Shown in pieces: positions 46,765 through 59,519 of a stretch of 64,000 bases of DNA. The stretch covers positions 632,998 to 696,997 of the forward strand of contig JXTC01000100.1 in NCBI GenBank assembly GCA_002914845.1, read 5' to 3'. Position 1 is the first letter of the stretch; each line of letters starts with the position of its first letter. A program made the position numbers and the translations under genes. Source of the stretch: Trema orientale. Its lineage: Eukaryota > Streptophyta > Magnoliopsida > Rosales > Cannabaceae. The notes under the pieces were generated by a model. That model did not search any database, had not been told where the DNA came from, and saw only the letters and a list, made by a program, of their open reading frames with translations.

Positions 46765-47660
46765 CTATTTGATGTTGTTTAGTGCATCTATAACCACTAG
46801 TGGTGGTGCCTCAACTTGATTAGATGAGCCTGCTAACTGTGTTGTAGGTAGCGCACGAGTGTTTAAATTTACCACAACATCTTGATTTTCAACTTGTATA
46901 GCATCAGGAATGGTTACCTGATCACTGCTAATTGCTACTGTAGTAATTGTGATTGGAATGTTAGCACATTCTTCCTCAAAGACTATCTCCCTAACTTCAG
47001 TGCTCCTCCTATCCTTAATGAATTTGGCATTACCCGTTTCGAAAAAGGATCTGTTTGAGAGATCATAGAATTTGTATTCCCTAGATCTTTCTGAGTAGCC
47101 AACAAAATAGTAGCTGACGGTGCTTGAGTCCAGTTTTTTTTTTTTATTAGGCCCATAAGGCCTAGCTTCAGTTGAACAGCTCCAAAAATGCAAGTGCCTA
47201 ATACTAAGTTTCTTGTCTGTCCACATCTTATATATGATTTTCGCCACTGCCTTACTTGGTACTCAGTTAAAAATGTAGACTGTAGTTTTTAAATCATCAG
47301 CCCAAAGTGATTCTGGTAAAGAAGAATGACTAATAATACTTCTTACCATATCCTTTATGGTTCGGTTTCATCTCTCGGCTATACTGTTTTGGCTTGCAGC
47401 TCCTAGCATTGTATATTGAGCTATGATTCCTACTTCAGCAAGGTATTTAGCAAATGGTCCTAGACGTTATTCTCCTGACCTTTCATATCTGCCATAGTAT
47501 TCAACATCACGGTCTGATTTCAAGGCCTTAATTTTCTTGCCTAGTTGGTTTTCAACTTCGGCTTTGAATATTTTGAACACATCCAAGGACTATGACTTTT
47601 TACGAATCAGATGCAAATATTCATAACATGAGTAATTGTCTATGAAGGTAATAAAATATT
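46765..47660 (-). pseudogene. Copia C integrase remnant
   Basis: The open minus frame at 46765-47247 begins AKIIYKMWTDKKLSIRHL and has SYYFVGYSERSREYKFYD, the integrase C-terminal region before the RT linker. Upstream (47250-47660) the DDE core is readable with stops, including an AERWNRT-type box near the third acidic residue. Confidence 0.75.
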
Positions 47661-48143
47661 GTTGTCCATTCCATGAAGCTATAGGGAATAGAATAAAAAT
47701 GTATGTATGAATTAACTCCAAGACGTCACTATACCTATTTGCATATGTTTTCTTTTTGTTAGTCAGTTTCCCTTTAATGCATTATATACAACCCTTAAGG
47801 TCTATCATATCAAGGAAATCAAGAATTCCTTATGACACTAATCGCTCTACACATTGTTTGGATATATGTCGTAAACGCTTGTTCCATAGCATATAAGAAT
47901 TCTCTTTTGTTAATTTGTGATTTGTGCCTATGGTATTTACATGCAAGTTTTTGTTATTATTAAAAGTTTGGATGTCTAATTGTTAAAGCTTGTCAAGTAA
48001 AGAACTAGTACTAATCAGATTTGAATCTTGGAAATGCTTAAAGGTTTCATTTCCAAACAAACAAAAGTAACCAAATTTGTCCAAACATGACACTGAAACC
48101 AAATTCCGTCTAAAGGACGGTACTACGAATGTATTTTCTAATA

Positions 48144-49180
48144 TTAAATTAAACCAGTTCCTAAAACAAGCCTAAAGTCTCCAATGGCTTCCACTTCAAC
48201 CTTCTTGCTATTTCTCATAAAGATATATCTTTCACCATCAATTGGTAGTCGGCTACTCAGACAATCTTGCATTGTGACACTAATGTGAGTAGGAGTACCA
48301 ATATCTATTCGCCAAGTGTTCTTAGGCACTATTGACAAATTAACTTTTGAACTAACAAAGTGAAGAAGCATACCTTTCGTAACACGCCATTCGGTGTACT
48401 TGGGACAATCTTTCTTCATATGGCCAGCTTTCTTGCAAAAGAAACATGAAAAAATAGTATCATATTTCTTTTGTTCCTATGCCTTTAAGTCCCTAGGTCT
48501 ACAATTCCCTTTCCTTTATTATTCATTTTCCTCTTCTTTGATGTATTATTATGAGAAGTAGTATCCAATTTAGCACTCCCAACCTTCTCTTGTTTCAACT
48601 TCTCTTCTTCTTGCACACATTGAGCTATATAAGCTTATTCAAGGTGCACTTTTCTTTTTTGGGTATTGTAAGTGATCTTGAAACTATTGAATTTTACAGG
48701 AAGAGAGATCAAGACTAGGTGCACAAGTATGTCATCTGAGAACTCTAGCTTGATTGCCCTAAGCCTTCTAACAAGATTTAACATCTCTATAATGTACTCT
48801 CTAATATTTCTCTTGCTTTTGTACCACATAGAAACGAGCTTATTAAGACTAATGCTCATTTCGACCTTTTCATTTCCAGTGAAATGTTCTGCAATTTGGC
48901 TAAGGAAACTCTTAGTATTTTCCACCTCAGGTATTGTACTGATGATGGTCTCCGGAATGAAGTGCTTCATAATCATCAGACTCATACGGTTTGAACGATC
49001 CCACTTTTTGAAAGAAGTCCTTTGATCAGGAGTACTTTCATCTGTCAAAATGGGAAGGCACTCAACCCTCATTGCATAATCAAAGTCCTTGCAGCCAAAA
49101 CTATCATAATGTACTCCTTCTATTTCTTGAAATTGGTACCATTAAGCACTGGAATGTTGTTCACATTAGTAGATATCAAA
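48144..49180 (-). pseudogene. Copia C gag-protease remnant
   Basis: The gag frame at 48635-49072 (SFKKWDRSNRMSLMIMKHF, FLSQIAEHFTGNEK, IREYIIEMLNLVRRL) is a UBN2-type gag. A CCHC-like region precedes KKDCPKYTEWR, and the protease-region stretch NTWRIDIGTPTHISVTMQD lies in 48144-48419. An FKKW piece near 49150 marks the gag start. Stops separate the parts. Confidence 0.75.
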
Positions 49181-50121
49181 AATGCATTGACTGAATATAG
49201 AACAAAAATAAGGCTCATAATTACTAACAATTCATGCATACATGATACAGTAAAAATAAATCACATATACATGTAGGTGGGCCCATCATAAGGTACCTAA
49301 CACAACATTATTATCTAGTCTTCAGACAAAAACAACAACTTATAAATGGTACTCTCAATAATAGCAATAAATAGCCATACAACATGTCTTTCTTTAGACC
49401 GACCTATTGTACGCATGGTAATTAAAAAACTATCACATATTTATTACTAAGTGTACCTATATCTAGCCAATAAAACAATCTTCCTTTGAGCCGCTTATTT
49501 TTCCCAAATATATAGTATGTTCACATATCCCAAAGCAGTTAAATCTAGCTAACAAATGCTACTTTAGCAACAAATTAGTTTAATTCAATCCATATTGGAA
49601 TATTAAACATGAAGACTAAAGAAAATTGAATAAATTCAAAAAATTACAATTTTCCTCCTTCGGGGCTAGCATCGTGGCACCAGAAAGTGGCGTTCCAACG
49701 CCTGCTTCTCTGTTGTGGCACTGCAATGCCACCAAAGTGGTGCTGTTGCGCCTGCATTCTATTTGTAGTGCTGCAGTGCCACTTTAACCTTTCTTTTTTA
49801 ATCAGAATCGTGGTGCTACAACACCGTTAGTTGGCGTTGCAACCCACCCACTGGACAACATGGCGTTGTAGCACCAGGTCAAAAATGTAAAAAAAATGAC
49901 CGATTTTCAAATTTCGGCATCCATTATCTAATGACCCAAAATACCAAAATAATCCAGAGAAATAATAAATAAGTAAACAAACTCAATCATATACCAAAGA
50001 ATTGCTATGAAAATTCATAGCAATTTTCATAACAAAATTCTACCACATATGAACTTTTATGGTAGATATTCATATATCACCAAATTTTAACATATATAAA
50101 CCTAATGATCTATCATGTTCT
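49181..50121 (-). other. 5' untranslated interior of copia C
   Basis: Lies between the primer site and gag. It contains a GC-richer block (49660-49885) with about nine variants of GTGGCGCTGCAACGCCAC-like words, each partly self-complementary. No open frame of note. Confidence 0.5.
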
Positions 50122-50248
50122 GCCCTGATACCATTTGTGGGATTAAACTTAATAATAATTAATTCATAAAACATATAATGACATATAATCCACATGAACA
50201 ACCCATCATTATCATATAGACTATAAACCAAATATATAGCAGGATATA

Positions 50249-52485
50249 TGTGACAACCTGTAAAAGAAAAAAAGCAATTATGTATATATAATTTATTTAT
50301 ATTATATAAATAATATAAAGATAAAATAAAAGGCTATATAGCCCTTAATTAATAGTAGTATTTAGGATTAATTTAGTAATCAAATAAGTCTTTCTTTAAG
50401 AAACCATAAGGTCTAATAATCTGCTCAATTTTATATATATATTTTATAGAAAAACAAAGATAGATAGTTTTGTGTGTAAAAAAAAAAAAAGAGAGAGTGG
50501 AGGCTATGCACATTTAAGAAGAAGAATATGATAAAAACTATTGTCATAGGTTATTGAGACTCACTCCTAAGGTAATATACTCTTAACGAATTAAGTTTTA
50601 TGTTTTAGTTTGATTTCGGGATTGAAACTGAATGTCTAGGGTTAGAGTTTTGAATTGCTCATATATTATTTATGAAATATGGGGATAAATTTGATAGAGA
50701 AAGAAGTCTATTGATATTATGATTCAAACAAGATAAATTTTATATAATTTGATTGTGTGGATTAAAAGTTATGAATTTTTTAGTTTTGGGCTAAGATGTA
50801 ACAATGGAACAGTAATTACGATTGCATTTATAGAGGCTTCCAGTAGTCTGATTGGGTCATATTTGGTATGGTTGGAAAGCTTATCGAATTATATTTCTAA
50901 CGGTTATAATTTGTCAAAAATGGACTTATAACCAAAGAGTTATTACCATTTGAAATGAGAACTACGAATCTTGAAAAATCTAAAACTTTTAGCACTTTTA
51001 GTAAAACATGGCAGTGGCTTTTCGAGTTTTATGGAACTCACTTATGGAGCCCATAACTATATTCTTGATACTATTAGGACCCTCATTATTTGTCGAATTT
51101 GTCTCTTAATTTTGGTGACTTTTAAAGATAGATCAGAATTGTTGTGAATCGTGGGAAGTTGAGATTACTCGGAAAAAGTAGAGTTGAAAATAGAAGGTTC
51201 ATGGGCACTAACTAGTCATTGTTCTTAGTGTAATAAGAGTGTATTTGCAATGATTTGATACTTTTATATCATTTATGTGATATAGGTTCCTAAAAGAATG
51301 TGTTGATTATTTGAGTTAAATAGGCAAGCGAATGAGGTAAGTATCCTTTGATCTTTTCTAGTAGTTTTCCTCGTCCAAAAGCTAGATGTTTTATTATTTT
51401 ATTATTTCTAATAGAATCATGTTTACAAGTATTTTCTTGAAAATATAATTTCAAGTAAAAATATATTTTGGTATTAAAACTATTTATTGAAAGAAATCTA
51501 TTTTATTGAGATAGTATAATTATTGTGAAAAATAGTATGATTCTATGTTTTATACTAAATTATGGATTAAGTATATAAAATACTATTGAACGTGGTTACA
51601 AGAAAATTATTTTGGATTGACTATAATATTATAATAAGATGAAAGTAAAATTGTTTATGATTCGTTATTGCAAATAAGTGTTTTAAAACTCTCTTCAGTG
51701 ACTGTACACGTGGACCCAATCCACAGGGGTTATATATAGATAGTACTAACTTAGCTGCAGGGTTAAATACAGTAGATTCATACCCGGCTATAGGGATTAT
51801 CTATAGTAGATTCAGACTCGCCTAAAGGGATTATTTGTGGCAGATTCGAACCTAGTCACAGGGGTTAAGTGTGGCCATAGTCGCCAAAAACTGGGGAGAA
51901 GTATAATTGAAATTATTATTAACTAAAAAGATATTCGAAAAGATAGATTTGGAAACTTATTACTTATTTTTGTCAAATTGTTTACTAAATGACTTGATTT
52001 GAATCTTTTCAAAAGTATTGATTTCTGAAACTAAATTTATTCTGAAAAATATTTGTTAATGATTTTAGTTTACATATGTTTGATCCAACAACCTTACTTA
52101 CTTACTGGGTTTCTAGCTCACCCTTTTATTTTTTCCTCATAAGTTTTAAAGATTGTTAGTTAAGAGGTTCACTTAAGGAGAACTTGTCTAGATAATTGGG
52201 ATGCATTTGAGTTCATGAGTGAAAGATGGAAAGTCATTCATTTTTATTAAGAAAATATGAAGACTAGAAAGTTCAATTAGTACAAATTTATTAGACTATA
52301 GTATGTATTTTGTATAGTTGATTTTTTACATTTTGAGACTTGATAGAATTATTGAGTTACACATGATTTATTAGTAATTATTGGAGTTTAGTTATTCTTT
52401 ATTTTTGTGGATTGTAGATAGATGTCTTGCATATTTATAAAGTTTTGCCATATAGGTATGTGGCGCATATTTTCGGGAGTGGGAT
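50249..52485 (+). repeat. Probable gypsy-type solo LTR inserted in the LTR of copia C
   Basis: Starts TGTGACAACCTG. It contains TGGGTCATATTTGGTATGG, GGAAAGCTTATCGAATTATA, repeated CAGGGGTTA / GATTCATACC-type units (51705-51890), CTTACTGGGTTTCTAGCTCACCC and, near its end, ATTTTCGGGAG. These are features of long Tekay/Del-like LTRs. No coding region or partner LTR is attached. The LTR of copia C resumes afterwards. The right end and target duplication are not certain. Confidence 0.5.
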
Positions 52486-52964
52486 GTGCAAATACACATG
52501 CAAACCATCAAGCATACTTGTTGAATTTAGAAAGAATGATGTAGAACAACGTACCGGAATCCATGGTATAGTAAACCTTGGGTGATTGACCTTCTAAGAT
52601 TACAGAGCAAGGATAGTTTGCCTTACTTTTTCTCTGGATGGGGAAGAGGAGAAGTTGTCAGAATGGCTTAGGAAAATTGTACGCCAGTTTCCTAACCTTT
52701 TAACTTAACACTTTATATCTTAAGGACCATACCCAATCATTAATTGTGTCTAATCCATTATAGGCTTATCATTCATAATGGACTTGACACTGGCCTTCTA
52801 CACATAATTGGTCCATACCATAAACTAATAGATATATTGATATCTCATAAGCCTAATTTAATTACCTTAATTAAATAACTTAAGTTTTGGGCTCCTACAT
52901 AGATAGCAAACTCATGTACAATATTTATTAAATATCTAAGCCTATATTAGCAAAAATGCTAACA

Positions 52965-53431
52965 TCTAAAATGTACACCTCATGTATATTTTTTATCAGA
53001 AATTTAACAGCATGTTGCAATTTAGATAGACCAAATTGTTACAAATCAAACCAAATTACCAGAAATTGAATAGTTCATGGATCATTTGTGCCATAGATCC
53101 CATGAAATTATGAATGTGATTTAGTTGTTGATAATAAAGATATGAGGGAAAATTGACTATTGTAAATCAAGTTATTTGTTTCCTTATTTCTTATAATCAT
53201 TAGCTGTAAATTGATTTAGTCTTTAAGTGTTAGAGAACTTACCCATTTTGGTTTTTTTTGTACTGTGTGTACCTCTGATCATTATCAATGAAATATTCAT
53301 GCCATATTTTCTCATTCTTATCTCCTTTTAGTTAATTACGGCAAATTTTTAGCTGAAGTACTACTACTTAAAAAATGATATTCCTTATGCTATGTAGAAT
53401 AAGCATATGGATTTGGCATATGTTAAGTACT
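52965..53431. other. Intergenic or degraded repeat, no gene seen
   Basis: AT-rich stretch between copia C and copia E. It contains a TGTACTGTGTGTACC-like word and LTR-like text but no defined ends. Confidence 0.4.
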
Positions 53432-54124
53432 TGTTGAGTATCAGAATCATCTTTGAACAAGATCGACAATCTGAAGCAAGAACTCTGCTACCGAAGACAA
53501 ACAACAGCTACTAGAAGAAAAACAGCAGTGCATAAACAAAAACAAGAATTATAGTGGTTCAGCTCCAGATTCTGGAGCCTACATCCACTCTTAGACTAAC
53601 ACAAATCCACTATGAAGAAGAATCAAATACACCCTCAATCAGTATTTTCTCTCAGCCTCATAATTACAGAGCTAATTGAAACAACACACAAGGAAGAACT
53701 CAAGACCTCTCTGCCCTTAACCCCTTTACAACCAACACTCTCTGTAATTAAGAAGAATTTCTCTCTAATTACATATCATGAGTATTTATAAAGAGAAAAA
53801 ACTAGAACAGAATACGACCTTTTTTCTTTGCACTATCTCAACTCTCCATAATTGAAAGAAACCGAAACAACTAGTTATAACCAATTAAATGCTGACGTGG
53901 CGTGGCACATCTGATTTAGAAGCATTATACTTCACAATCTCCACCTTGATTCTAAATCCATTCTAGCAGACTAACTGCACTGGCCTAATAAAACAAAATC
54001 TTTAGATCATACGAAGCAAGCTTAGGCAGCGCCTAAACTTATTCAGTGTCACAACCTTTGTAGCCATATCTGTAGAATTATTTTCGGTAGAAATTTTCTC
54101 TAGCTTCACTACTCCAGAACTTAC
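53432..54124 (-). mobile_element. 3' part of copia element E (older host element)
   Basis: The 3' LTR is about 53432-53936 (plus-strand ends TGTTGAG...TTCACA). It adjoins a purine tract reading AAGGTGGAGATTG on the minus strand, then the RNase H tail STDMATKVVTLNKFRRCL (minus strand, ending near 54002). The domain is broken at 54124 by the insertion of element D and continues at 59140. Confidence 0.75.
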
Positions 54125-54645
54125 TGTTAAGGGATGAGCATTAAATGCTCTCCGTGTGGGATCCATGTAAGTAAAACATGGTGAAGAAAAAGAAAGGGAC
54201 CAGGTAATATGCGGTGAAAACTGTGTACAATTCGTGTGATATATAAGGAAAATATGAGAAAAAAAGTGTAAAGGGTTGGTGAGCCTCAACTATAAATAGG
54301 GACCCTATTCCTCATTTGTTTTCATCCCAGAAAGTGAGAGACACCAAGTGTTAAGAAAGAGAGAGTAAAATTATGAGATTTTATTCTTTAGAAGTGAGAT
54401 AAAAATACAGTTTTTATCTGGGTGTATTCGGAGTCTGGGATGTGAGCTGAGAGTATTGAGTATAAACACTTATAAAGGTCCCTTTTCTCCCAATAGTGAA
54501 AATCTGCAGCAGCTCCGTGGACGTAGCCAATTTGGTGAATCACGCTAATTTTGTGTGTCCTGTTTATTTTATTTCGGCATTATTTTTCACATTTATTTTA
54601 TCACTTCTACTATTGTGTGTTTATTGGGGAGGTCATTCCCTAACA
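54125..54645 (+). repeat. 5' LTR of copia D
   Basis: 521 bp with TG...CA ends. The TATA box TATAAATAGG is at 54291-54300, followed by the transcribed leader. Compared with the 3' LTR it has an extra AAAAATACAG-containing stretch near 54405 and scattered substitutions, mostly transitions. Confidence 0.9.
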
Positions 54646-54683
54646 ACTGGTATCAGAGCTAAGGTTCGATTTTAGTGGGAGCG

Positions 54684-57600
54684 ATAGCCAGAGTTGAAGG
54701 ATCAGGACCCAGAATTGACAAGTTCGATGGTACAGACATCTCGTACTGGAGATTATAGATTAATGATTATTTGCATAGTAAAAAATTATATCAGCCTCTA
54801 TCAGAAACCAGAAAAGATGGAGAATGCAACTGGGAACTCTTTGATCGACAGGTGTTAGGCATAATTCGATTGACGCTAACGAAGAACGTTGCTCATAATG
54901 TGGTGGAGGCAAAAACCACAGCAGAGATGATGAGCATCCTGTCAGACATGTATGAGAAACCGTCGGCAAACAATAAGGTACATCTGATGAAGAAGTTATT
55001 TTATTTAAAGATGGGAGAAGGTGCTTCAGTTGCAACGCATATCAATGAGTTCAACACAATCGTTTCTCAGTTGACGTCTGTCGAAATTAATTTCGACGAT
55101 GAAGTTCGTGCTCTAATTCTTCTAGCGTCTCTACCAAACAGCTAGGAACTAATGAGGGCTGCGATTAGCAATTCTGTTGGCAAAGGAAAGCTGCAATTCA
55201 ATGATGTTAAAGACCGAATTTTGGCGGAAAAAGTTCACAGAATTGATTCGGATGAAGGTGCATCATCGAGTTCTACCCTAAATCTCGAGAACAGGGGCAG
55301 AAGCAGCGAGAAGAATTCTAACCGGGGTCATGGTAGATCCAAGTTAAGGAATGGCAGAGACAAGTCTAAATCTGGAAGAAGACTAGAATGCTGGAATTGT
55401 GGCAAGACTGGCCACATAAAAAAGAATTGTAGAGCACCAAGGAAAGACGATAACAGAAACGATACAAATCCCGTGACTGATGAGATACAAGACGCTTTAT
55501 TATTATCTGTAGATAATCCAATTGACTCTTAGGTCTTAGACTATGGAGCTTCGTTTCATACCACTGCACACCGTGATATATTAGAGAATTATGTCGTTGG
55601 TAATTACATAAAGGTTTATCTAGCCGATGGAGAACTTTTAGATATTGTTGGTATGGGTAATATCTATCTGAAGATGTCAAACGGATCGGTGTGGAAAATC
55701 CAGAAAGTAAGGCATGGACCTAGATTGATGCGAAACCTTATATCGGTGGGACAACTTGACGAGGAAGGGTATAATGTGACCTTTATTGGTAGCTCGTGGA
55801 AGGTTAGCAAAGGAGCCATGGTCGTTGCTCGAGGAAACGAAACTAGAACTCTCTACATAACTTCCAGTTGCAGAGATACTTTGGCGACCGTCGACGCTGA
55901 AGTTAATTCAAGTCTATGGCATTATAGACTTAGGCACATGAGCGAGAAGGGAATGAAAGTGCTGCTATCAAAAGGAAAGCTACCAAAGCTGAAGTCAGTT
56001 AAGTATAGCCTATACGAAAGCTATATCTTTGGCAACCAAAAGCGGGTGAGCTTTTCGAAAGGCGGAAGAGAACTGAAATTAGCAAAGTTGGAGCTAGTTC
56101 ATACAGACGTGTAGGGACCATCTCCCGTGACATCTCTTAGAGGCTCAAGATACTATATGACATTCATTGACGATTCAAGTAGAAAGGTATAGGTTTATTT
56201 CTTGAAAAATAATTCTGACGTTTATGATACCTTTAAGAAATGGAAAGCCATAGTTGAAAATGAGACTAATCTAAAAGTAAAATGCTTGCGGTCTGATAAT
56301 AGAGGAGAATATAATGATGATGATTTCAAGAAATATTGTGCCGTTAATGGGATCAAGTTCGAGAAAACCATTCCAGGGAAACCTTAACAGAATGGTGTTG
56401 CTGAAAGAATGAAAAGAACACTGAATGAACGTGCAAGGAGCATGAGATTGCACGCAGGGTTACCAAAGACATTTTGGGCCGATGCAGTTAAAACTGCTAC
56501 ATATCTTATCAACAGAGGGTCGTCGGTACCATTGGATTGCAGAATACCAGAGGAGGTCTAGAGCGGTAAAGAGGTAAACTTTTCTTTCTTGAAAGTGTTT
56601 GGTTGTCTGTCTTATGTTCATATAGACCCTGCCAATAGAAGTAAACTTGATCTCAAGTCTAAAAATGTTTCTTTATTGGTTATAGTGATGCTGAGTTTGG
56701 TTATCATTTCTGGGATGACCAAAATCGGAAGATCGTCAGAAACAGGGACGTCATATTTAACGAGGAGGTAATGTACAAGGACAGATTGGGCACCAGAGCT
56801 GATAGTGTATATCCTGAAGTAAAAAAGACTGAGGTAATACCATTGAATGAGATCCCAACAGATGAAATGAAGATTAATGATGGTGAGAAAGATCAAGAAG
56901 CTGTAGCACTAGCAGCAGACCCACAGAGCCCAGTGGGTAAACTCAGAAGATCTTCCAGAACAATTCGACCTTCTCAGAGATATTTCCCAGTACTGCATTA
57001 CATTCTGTTAATTAATAAAGATGAGCCAGAGACTTATGAAGAAGCGGTGTAAAATGATGAGTCAACCAAGTGGGAGTTAGCCATGAAAGATGAAATGGAT
57101 TCACTGGCATCCAATCAGACATGAGAGCTGGCCAAACTACCAGAAAGAAAGAAGGCATTACACAACAAGTGGGTGTACCGAATAAAGGAAGAACATGATG
57201 GCAGTAAGCGGTACAAGGCAAGGCTTGTTGTCAAAGACTTTTAACAGAAGAAAGGCATCGACTACACTAAAATTTTATCTCCAGTGGTTAAATTGACCAC
57301 TATCAGAACAGTGCTTGGATTAGTGGCTAAGAAAGACTAGCATCTAGAGCAGTTAGATGTCAAAACGGCATTTCTTCATGGTGACTTAGAGAAAGAAATT
57401 TATATGAAGCAGCCACAAGGTTTTGAAGTATGAGAGAAGGAGAGAATGGTGTGCAAACTTCAGAAAAGCCTGTATGGCCTGAAACAGGCTCCAAGACAGT
57501 GGTACAAGAAGTCCGATGCGTTTATGAATAACAATGGTTACTTGCGGTACCAGGCTGATCACTGCTTACGTGAAGAGGTTTGACAATTCTTATATTATTC

Positions 57601-58484
57601 TACTTTTATATGTAGATGATATGTTGATTGCTGGAGCTAATATAGAGGAAATTGATAAGCTCAAGAAAGAATTGTCAATAGAGTTTTCTATGAAGGATTT
57701 GGGAGCTGCAAAGAAAATCATTAGGATGAGGATTTCTAGAGCAAATAGAGTTCTGAAGCTATCTCAAGAGGAGTATGTGAAAAAGGTACTTAGCAGATTC
57801 AACATGGATGGTGCAAAGCTTGTAAGTACTCCTTTGACTAGTCACTTCAAACTAACCAAGGAGCAGTCACCCTCAACAGAGTAGGAGTGAGCTCACATGG
57901 CCAAGGTGCCATATTCTTCTGCTATTGGCAGTCTTATGTATGTCATAGTATATACCAGACTAGATATAGCACATGCAGTGGGAGTTGTGAGCCAATACAT
58001 GAGCAATCCGGGAAAACAATACTGGAAAACGGTAAAGTGGATTATCAGGTACTTGAGAGGCACCAGCAATATGGCCTTGTACTTTAGAAAGTCAGATTTG
58101 GGTCTACAGGGCTATGTTGATGCTGACATGGCTGGTGATATAGATAGCAGGAAGAGTATCACTAGATATGTGTTTACATTAGGTGGTACAGCAGTTAGTT
58201 GGGTCTCAAAGCTACAAAAGATTGTCGCTCTATCCACTACTGAAGCAGAGTATGTTGCTATGACAGAAGCAAGTAAGGAGTTGATATGGTTGCAGAGTTT
58301 TCTAGAGGAACTGGGTCAGCATTATGGGAAGAGCACTTTGTATTGTGACAGTCAAAGTGCTATTCATTTGGCAAAGAACTCTGTTTATCATGCTCAGACA
58401 AAGCATATACAGGTTCAGTACCATTTCATAAACTCAGCTTTAGAAGATGGAGTTATAGCTCTTGAGAAGATTCATGGTAGTTAG
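54684..58484 (+). pseudogene. Copia D gag-pol, disrupted by stops and two frameshifts
   Basis: The frame starts where ATA stands at the expected start codon (54684). It holds gag (RIDKFDGTDISYWRL), zinc knuckle CWNCGKTGHIKKNC (about 55390-55430), protease (LDYGASFHTT), pre-integrase (LWHYRLRHMSEKGM), integrase (ERMKRTLNERARS), RT (YVDDM near 57612) and RNase H (STTEAEYVAMTEASKELIW). About 14 in-frame stops lie between the domains. The reading frame shifts by one near 56665 and returns near 57565. Outside that interval every open segment is in one register. Confidence 0.9.
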
Positions 58485-58635
58485 AATCCTGCTGATATGT
58501 TAACGAAGACGTGACCATTGACAAACTGAAGTTGTGTTCGGCTTCAGTTGGCTTGCAAGAGTAACGATGAGGAGATTAGCTGCTGCATTGATTGAGTGTG
58601 AAGACATGATTGAAATCAGTCTTCAAGTGGGAGAT

Positions 58636-59139
58636 TGTTAAAGAATGAGCATTAAATACTCTCCGTGTGGGATCTGTGTAAGTAAAACACAGTGAAGAAA
58701 AAGAAAGGGACCAGGTAATACCCGGTGAAAATCGTGTACAATTCGTGTGATATATAAGGAAAATATGAGAAAAAAAAAGTCTAAAAGGTTAGTGAGCCTC
58801 AACTATAAATAGGGACCCTATTCCTCATTTGTTTTCATCCTAGAAAGTGAGAGACACCAAGTGTTAAGAAAGAGAGAGTAAAATTGTGAGATTTTATTCT
58901 TTAAGAGTTCTCTGGGTGTATTCGGGGTCTGGGGTGTGAGTTAAGAGTGTTGAGTATAAACACTTGTAAAGGTTCTTTTTCTCCCAATAGTGAAAATCTG
59001 CAGCAGCTCCGTAGACATAGCAAATTTGGTGAACCATGCTAATTTTGTGTGTTCTGTTTATTTTATTTCGGCATTATTTTTCACATTTATTTTATCACTT
59101 CTACTATTGTGTGTTTATTGAGGAGGTCATTCCCTAACA
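58636..59139 (+). repeat. 3' LTR of copia D
   Basis: 504 bp, starting TGTTAAAGAATGAGC and ending CCCTAACA, homologous to 54125-54645. Its TATA box (TATAAATAG, from 58804) points toward NLR-B, whose start codon lies about 1.2 kb downstream. Confidence 0.9.
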
Positions 59140-59515
59140 TTTGCCACTTCTCTTATGAAATGAAACTTAACATCAACACGTTTAGTTCTATCATGAAATA
59201 CAGGGTTCTTACAGAGCTGAATTGCACTTTTACTATTTGAATACAACTCTACTTCATTCCCAATGACTTCAAGCTCGTTAACAAGTCCTTTCAACTAAAG
59301 AGCTTCTTTAACAGCTTCAGTAACTGTAATATATTCTGCCTCAGTAGATGATGAAGATACAATTGACTGTAAATGAGACTTCTAGCTAGCAGGTCCACCA
59401 TTTATCATGAATACATAACCTGTAGTCGATCTCCTCTTATCTGGATCTCCAGCAAAATCAGAATCAATAAAACATGTGATATCAACTCTACTCGAATCTG
59501 ACTCAAGTTAAGAAA
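59140..59515 (-). mobile_element. RNase H part of copia element E, right of the insertion
   Basis: The minus strand encodes DFAGDPDKRRSTTGYVF, then STEAEYITVTEAVKEALWL and TKRVDVKFHFIREVA, the RNase H domain that continues at 54124 across element D. It stops abruptly near 59515, where the NLR-B promoter homology begins; RT, integrase and gag of this element are absent. Confidence 0.75.
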
Positions 59516-59519
59516 TTAA

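Larger units (their letters stand above)
45700..52964 (-). mobile_element. Truncated Ty1/copia element C with interrupted 5' LTR
   Basis: Minus-strand order from right: 5' LTR (52964 down to 50136, split by the insertion at 50249-52485), primer site (plus GCCCTGATACCA, 50122-50133), gag, protease, integrase, then RT scrambled by inversions. The LTR ends read TGTTAGCA...CCCACA on the minus strand. No 3' LTR or RNase H is visible at the left, so the element is truncated within RT. Confidence 0.7.
54125..59139 (+). mobile_element. Complete-length but inactivated Ty1/copia element D
   Basis: LTRs at 54125-54645 and 58636-59139 begin TGTTAA and end TAACA. The primer site TGGTATCAGAGC is at 54648-54659. 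The purine tract AAGTGGGAGA precedes the 3' LTR. Flanks CTTAC and TTTGC differ at two positions, possibly a mutated target duplication. A single gag-pol frame shows gag, CCHC knuckle, protease, integrase, RT and RNase H in copia order (Tnt1/Tork-like by eye). It is nested in the RNase H of element E. Confidence 0.9.
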
